Assembly (NCBI GenBank): GCA_002105175.1
Contig: MCGE01000049.1
Location: forward strand, 62,001 to 126,000
Length of the DNA stretch: 64,000 bases
From: Absidia repens
Lineage: Eukaryota; Mucoromycota; Mucoromycetes; Mucorales; Cunninghamellaceae
Direction of reading: 5' to 3'
Numbering within the stretch: the first letter of the stretch is position 1; each line of letters opens with the position of its first letter. Both the position numbers and the translations under genes were made by a program. Of this stretch, positions 58,317 through 64,000 are shown piece by piece. The notes beneath the pieces are model-generated. The model had not been told where the DNA came from and ran no database searches. It saw nothing but the letters and a program-made list of their open reading frames with translations.

Positions 58317-59000
58317 AATAAAAAAAAAAAGCAAGTTGGGCCTGTTTTTTTTTTTCTAAGCCCAGACGATTTTTTTTTCTTTTTGTTCTTCTTTTTCCAT
58401 ATTCATCCTTTGATCCTATATTTATCTTCCCTGTCATTTCATCCATTGTACACATCTTTTTTTCTTCTTATTCTGTCTATTCTATATCTTTGTATATATT
58501 TATCATCATTTTATTTATTCTATAAAATCAACCCCTTCCCACACCTTTTTGTAAATAAACATTGAAAAAAAAAACACGTTGCCTTTTTCATATCTCCGCC
58601 GCATGATTATGCCAAATATCAAAAAAAACCATCATCATCATCATCATGAAACCATTCTTCTTGATCCTATACTAGAAAGCCCCACCAGCTGATCAACGAC
58701 AGATATGATAGTAGGGGATCTTCACTCATCATCGTCACCAAAGCGACGGACTTTTTTTTTTTTGTTTTTGTTTTCAAACTAGCCATATTTCTTGAATTAA
58801 GGTCAGTGTGGCTCCAAAAAAAAAAAAAACAGGGTTGTCCTTTTAGTTGGTTCCTATTTTACCTAATGTAAATATTTCAAAGATAAGCAAGAAAGACGTT
58901 CAATCACATGACTGTCCGACAAAACAAGCAAAACGGATGCTATATAAAGACACATTGGGCAGGGGGGAGTTTCTAATGAATCACTATGATCAAACACATA

Positions 59001-59033
<33 letters not shown>

Positions 59034-59414
59034 ATTTTCACCCATTCGATAATGAGATTGTAATATGTCGCCAGCACATCAATACCCTTGGAAATGTAAT
59101 ACACTTACGATTAAAAACCATATTGTGGTCTATCTATCCAATCAAAAACAATGTCAACCAAACAATACATATGCAATTCTATCTAGCTATCCCATCATCA
59201 TCTAATACCGTTATCCATCACCCCAGATCAACATTACAATTTTTTTTAATAAAAGATAGAAGAAAGAATGGCCTGCATAGAGAATTTATTATTGTCAAAA
59301 AAAAAAAAAAAAAACGAATGTATGTGTATGTGTATGTATATGAAAAAGTGAAGGTGGAAGGGGGGGGAATGTGTAAAAAAATCTATTAACTAGTACTGTT
59401 ACTATATACTACTC
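58317..59414. other. Convergent intergenic region
   Basis: 3' flanks of the secreted protein gene (+) and hexokinase (-). AATAAA lies near 58554. A plus-strand open frame at 58847-59389 is driven by poly-A tracts and shows no domain. Long poly-A lies at about 59000-59030. Confidence 0.4.
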
Positions 59415-61221
59415 CTATTGACTAGCCAACTTGGAAGCCATCATGGCAATCACTGAAGCACCCAAGCCAGAGCCATCCCTTGACAATTCAAACCGGACCC
59501 GCGATCGCATTTTTTCGCCAAACAATTCCACCAAGGCTTCGGTCATATTCTTTTCAAAATCAGGATAGAATTCAAACAAGGATCCATCAATGGCAATCAA
59601 GCAAGAACCGTCGTCCTGGCCATTGTCGCCCACCACTAAATTCTTGTGTGATAAAATGCCCGCCAATCCACAGGCAGCCAGACGTGCCGAACGACGACCG
59701 ACGGATTGACAAATGACCTGGACGAGTTGACGATCGGCCAAGGTGGTAGACCCTGCAGGCAAATCCATGATATCTTCCAACACATGCTTTGTGGCCGCCA
59801 AATCCTTGCTATGGTCGGCTTGAATGGTCGACATGTAAGCGGTTTCAAAACGCCATTGGGTATTGAGTTCGGGCGACGAGCGACCCCCAAAGAGCACCAA
59901 ACGATCGATCCAATACAACATACAGTTGCGAGCAATTTCACCAAGGTACATGCCCGAAATCATCTTTTCAAATAATTGTTCATTGACATTGACGGATTCC
60001 CGATTCATCTTGTTGTCGTACATGGTCAACGGTAAAATACGGCGTTCGCAATCAAACGCTCCCCATTCCATGTTCACCACCATTTCGTCCGATAACGTCT
60101 TGCCATGGTTAAAGTCCTTCTTGATCTGGCTAATGTCTTCGTAGTAACCTAGATACATAAACGAAGGGTGAGTCGTCGTCCTCATTTAATAAATAATAAT
60201 AAGAATAATAACGGGAATGGTGGACTTACATGTATTGGACCCAGTACCAAGAATCACACCCATGGTCGTTTCTGGATGACGATAAGCATGTGCCATCAAT
60301 GTTCCTACTGTATCGTTCACAATCTATACAACACCCACACCAAAAAAAAAGATTTTTTGTTATTACTATTTCGGATAGCCAAAAGCATCGTATTCCCTCC
60401 CCGCCTCCCCCCAAAAAAAAGCAAAACAACTTACGGCGGCAATATTGACTTGAAGGTTCTTACGATGGAAAGCATCTTGTAACAATACGGCGGGATCTTT
60501 GCCAACGGCATTGGCACAGGCAAACCCTTTTGTCCATTGTTTCAATTCACCACTATTGATGGATGTTTGCAAAATAGGGAAGGAGAAGGTAAAGCCCAGG
60601 TCCAAGGTGGTATGCTGGTCGCCATGTTCACTGATAAAATCATCCACACAATCGGCAATAAAATCACACAGATGGCGCATATCACCCAACTTGAGTTGAT
60701 CCGAGACAACGTATTTTTGTTGATGTAACGTATATTGACCATCGCCCAATAACGCCACTTGACACACACGTAAATTGGTGCCGCCCAAGTCAAGTGCCAA
60801 ATATTGCCCCTTTTCTTGCCCTGTAGGTCGACCGCTAACAAAACTAGGAATCATCGCCACTACAACAACAATAATGAAGTAAATGAGTCCATTATTCTGG
60901 TAAACACAACAACAACGCCCCTCCCCCTCCCCCTCCCCCCAACTCCTGTTTTTTTTTCTGAGGGTTACCAGTGGCGCCATGATGATCCAGTCCCTTGTTC
61001 ATTTCTTGTACAAATTGCTTGACAATGGCATGCATATGGTCGGTGTTCACTTGAAATTCCGTTTGGATTTGTTCCAGAGCCTGGCATTGTTCCATGGAGC
61101 CTTGGAATGGTAAAGGTTCTTGTTGTTGTTTTGGTTGTTGTTGTTGTTGTTGGCATGTTGAGATATGTGAACCCATATCTAGGATGGGATTGGTGTTGGA
61201 TAAAGTAGAAGATGGTGACAT
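59415..61221 (-). CDS. Hexokinase
   Basis: Four exons: 61221-60969, 60859-60435, 60323-60230 and 60148-59415, 501 aa. An N-terminal Ser/Gln-rich tail with poly-Q precedes the fold. The first phosphate loop is [15 protein letters not shown]. The sugar-binding block is [17 protein letters not shown] and WTKGF. The catalytic Asp lies in [14 protein letters not shown], the second loop in [14 protein letters not shown], with NMEWGAFD completing the glucose site. [14 protein letters not shown] and [13 protein letters not shown] are the adenosine motif and C-terminal end. It phosphorylates glucose and other hexoses with ATP in the cytosol, the first step of glycolysis. Length fits fungal hexokinases (about 480-500). 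A glucokinase with the same fold is the main alternative. Confidence 0.95.
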
Positions 61222-63024
61222 GATTATTTTTTTTCTTATATATACTTTAAAAAAAAAAAGGGAAACGGGAAAAAAAGTAAAAGAGCGGAAAATGACCAAG
61301 TGACGGGGGGTATTTATATCCAGAGGATGAGAAAAAATAAACCATAAAAGCGGGAATTCCCATAAACGGAAGTTAGACTTTTATGGTCAGTAAGGAATGA
61401 AAAAAGCGGGGCAAAAACATGTCTTCCCCGCCTCTTCCCAGACTGTCCCTAATGCTATAGTTCCGGTTTGTTTTAAATGACATATACGGATGGAAAAATC
61501 AGAAGTCTGGTCTTCGTTTGGTTCGTCATCATATGAAAAGAGAAGGAGGGGTTATTTACAACGTGGGGTGTGTGTGTGATGGCGATCACAAGAACTTGTT
61601 GTTGCCTCTCATTTTCATATGTATACTAAATGGTTTCATTGGCACCAACATAAATATCATTGTAATATATGCACAGTACATATGTATGTATTGTAGCCTA
61701 GTATGTGCAGCATGATTCCTGATCCCCATTATGGATTTTATGTATACATATGTACTAAGCCCTTCTTCTCTGCTCATCCAATATAGCTACTAAGAGGGAT
61801 AAGAAACAAATTTATTTTTGATCTATGCTATTGTACACAAGAAAGCCATGGATGGACCAATAGAATGATCAGCGATGCCAACAAAGTCAACTTTTTTTTT
61901 TTTTTTTTTTTTGTTTCCTTGTGACCAAATTCAAGATGATCAGTTCTTTTTCAAGCCATTTTGAGCGCACCATATTTATGTTCAATAACCAGTCACCACC
62001 AAAATATATCTATTTCCCTTTGAGCACCCTGATGTTTCATCCACCACCTTTTAAACGAAACGTGATCAAACGTCTCGTGAAATTATTCATTGTTTTGCCG
62101 AAAAAAAAAATAAAGATTACCCATCAGTCTTCCGATATATTGCTTGGATATCACCCCCAAGGTCATTGAAAAAGAAAAACCGAATAGACGGATGGATAAC
62201 TGACTGACAGCGCGAAGGCCGTTGGGGACTTTAAAGAAAAGGGTGACATTCTCATTTGAATGACCGATCCAACGCATTGCTGAATTTTTTTTATATAGGC
62301 CTATGGACCCGGACTTTACTGATCGTTCCCCTTTTTTTTTGTGTTAGCAAGTCCATCTAGCAATAGATGGATTAGATCAAGTTTCTTTGAAACAAGTGTA
62401 GATGGGAGACATTTATTAGATTCAATCAACAAATAAACAATCATCATTATTTTTGTAGGAACCACATGTTACCTATTTTCTTTTTTTCAGTAGCATCGAA
62501 GAAACCATCCGCTGTATCATAGGGGATCTGGGTATGATATGATATCATATTCGACTTTGGAGTCTCCATCTTTTTTTTTTATTATTATTATTAAACCTCC
62601 GCCAATCTAAAAATTTTCTACCCCGCCCTAAAAATCAATCAAATAAAAAATGAAAATATCATCCATTCTACGGAAACTATAGGTGAAATATAGACATGCG
62701 GGGTGGAGGGTAAAGCCACGGACTGTATAAAAAAGTGAATGAAATGACATCATCCATGCTCAAGACAAAGAATTACGGTAAGACAAAAAAAAAAAAAAAA
62801 AAGACGACAAATCAGAAATGGTATGGTAAAGGAATAGGAAATTTATTAAAAAATATGTCAATAAAGTAACAAAAAGTACAAACTACAATAAACTAGAGAT
62901 GCGTCTACAGGATAAGAAAGAGAGATAAAGATAGAGAGATATATAAAAACAAAAAAGAATTTTTATTGCATGAGACAAAAGAAGATAATAGATAAAATAT
63001 TCACATATGTATAAAAAATGCTAT
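61222..63024. promoter_or_regulatory. Hexokinase promoter and PGK 3' flank
   Basis: The left part is the promoter of the minus-strand hexokinase gene, including a T/A-rich tract directly upstream of 61221. The right part is the 3' flank of PGK. GATATGATATCATATCG-like palindromic sequence occurs near 62535-62552. No gene is supported, and open frames are short. Confidence 0.4.
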
Positions 63025-64000
63025 TTACTTTGTAGACAAAGCATCCACACCAGGAAGCACCTTGCCTTCCAACAATTCCAAACTAGCACCGCCACCGGTA
63101 GAGATATGGCTGATCTTGCCTTCAGCACCCCATTGTAAAGCAGCAGTAGCAGTATCTATCAACCACACCCACAAAAAAAAAGGTGAGCAAAAAAAAAAAA
63201 ACTCTCTCTTTATATATATATCTAAAAAAAACAAACACTTACCACCACCACCAATGATAGAAGTAGCACCGTTCTTGGTAGCTTCAACAACAGCCTTCAA
63301 AGCTTCGCGAGTACCAGTAGAGAACTTTTCAAATTCAAAGACACCGGTAGGACCGTTCCAGAGAATGGTCTTGGCGCTCAAAATTTCTTCACTGAAGATC
63401 TTGTTGGATTCCTTACCACAATCAAGACCCATCCAGCCATCGGGAATACCATCACTATCAGTAGCATAGCCAGTCTTAGCTTCAGGGCTGAAAGAATCGG
63501 CAGTCACGTAATCTTCAGGGAACACCAACTTGACATTCTTGGCCTTGGCCTTTTCGACCAATCCTTGCACCAATTCAGAGCCGGGTTGATCGAACAAAGA
63601 GTTACCAATCTAACCGAATCAAAAAAATAAAATAAAAAATAAATATATAAGATGCCAAATCTCTCCACGGTGAACGTGTGTGTGTGTGTGCATAGAACTT
63701 ACCTTGACATTGTCCAAAGTCTTCTTGAAGGTGAAGGACATACCACCACAGATAATCAAAGCATTGACCTTGTCCAACATGTTTTCAATCAACTTGATTT
63801 TATCAGAGACCTTGGCACTATACAGACACACAATACAAAAATAACGATCAGTCTCTGTCATTCTCTTTCTCTCTCTCTCTATGGATTCTATTTTTTTTTT
63901 CACACTCTTTTGGTCACTTACCCACCAAGAATGGCCAAGAAGGGACGTTCGGGATGTTCCAAGACCTTAGCGAAGTATTCCAATTCCTTTTGCATCAAGA
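63025..64000 (-). CDS. PGK1: Phosphoglycerate kinase, C-terminal part (gene continues beyond the window)
   Basis: Exons on the minus strand: 64000-63922 (incomplete), 63817-63703, 63609-63243 and 63155-63025, with stop TAA at 63025-63027. The readable part covers [20 protein letters not shown], the [17 protein letters not shown] helix, [31 protein letters not shown], and [13 protein letters not shown]. The [12 protein letters not shown] loop near the end is the nucleotide-binding domain signature. It transfers phosphate from 1,3-bisphosphoglycerate to ADP in the cytosol. The [18 protein letters not shown] segment is typical of eukaryotic PGK. The N-terminal half lies outside the window. Confidence 0.95.

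Noticed and set aside
58847..59389. Plus-strand open frame of about 180 codons
   Set aside because: It depends on poly-A runs (poly-Lys) and has no recognisable motif. It sits between two convergent 3' ends.
1..64000. tRNA or rRNA genes
   Set aside because: I scanned for T-loop-like GGTTCRANTCC strings; only isolated TTCGAATCC or TTCAAATCC hits without an acceptor stem or A-box were seen. A covariance-model scan would be needed to exclude them.

Overview
This is eukaryotic, intron-rich fungal DNA, most probably from an early-diverging Mucoromycota/Mucorales species. The grounds are short GT-AG introns in almost every gene, a ch-TOG-length microtubule polymerase, bZIP factors with a DUF3425-like tail, many CAA/CAG-encoded poly-Q tracts, and very AT-rich spacers and introns. 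The genus is not determined. All exon coordinates come from reading splice sites and checking frame by hand.

Layout. 0-2.7 kb: AT-rich DNA holding a decayed copy of a dispersed repeat family. 2.7-9.4 kb: two paralogous bZIP factors, head to head. 10.1-11.2 kb: UBC6-type E2 enzyme, copy 1 (-). 12.4-14.1 kb: mitochondrial PDK-type kinase (+). 14.7-16.1 kb: trimethyllysine dioxygenase (-). 16.7-17.7 kb: amidohydrolase (+). 17.8-18.8 kb: unknown Ser-rich protein (+). 20.1-24.8 kb (-): PA-TM-RING E3, Yra1/ALY mRNA export adaptor, membrane-anchored FKBP. 26.5-34.4 kb: 18-exon XMAP215/Stu2 polymerase (+). 35.2-37.6 kb: DDHD phospholipase (+). 39.3-41.4 kb: Nramp metal transporter (-). 42.4-44.2 kb: LPA1-like P-loop kinase (+). 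45.5-47.2 kb: broken MFS transporter (-). 47.7-53.7 kb: island of decayed genes and mobile DNA (LINE-type ORF1 with two zinc knuckles, two decayed multi-exon genes, a 256-bp hAT-like MITE with perfect 8-bp target duplication, repeat copies). 54.3-55.3 kb: UBC6 copy 2 (+). 57.9-58.3 kb: small secreted protein (+). 59.4-61.2 kb: hexokinase (-). 63.0-64.0 kb: 3' part of phosphoglycerate kinase (-), running off the window.

The genes are mostly unrelated housekeeping functions, each with its own promoter; there is no operon or clear cluster. UBC6 and the RING protein both concern ubiquitin at membranes, and hexokinase, PGK and the PDK-type kinase concern carbon metabolism, but I infer no co-regulation.

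Most unusual items: (1) a non-coding element family with at least six copies here, built of a CACGTG box, a conserved roughly 100-bp leader, and an array of diverged units of about 110-180 bp each ending in an AATAAA-like signal; (2) two UBC6 copies about 99% identical through exons 1-3 and an intron, then abruptly about 82% identical from exon 4, as expected of gene conversion; (3) the MITE, whose removal restores an open frame in a dead gene; (4) clustered single-base frameshifts in the MFS gene.
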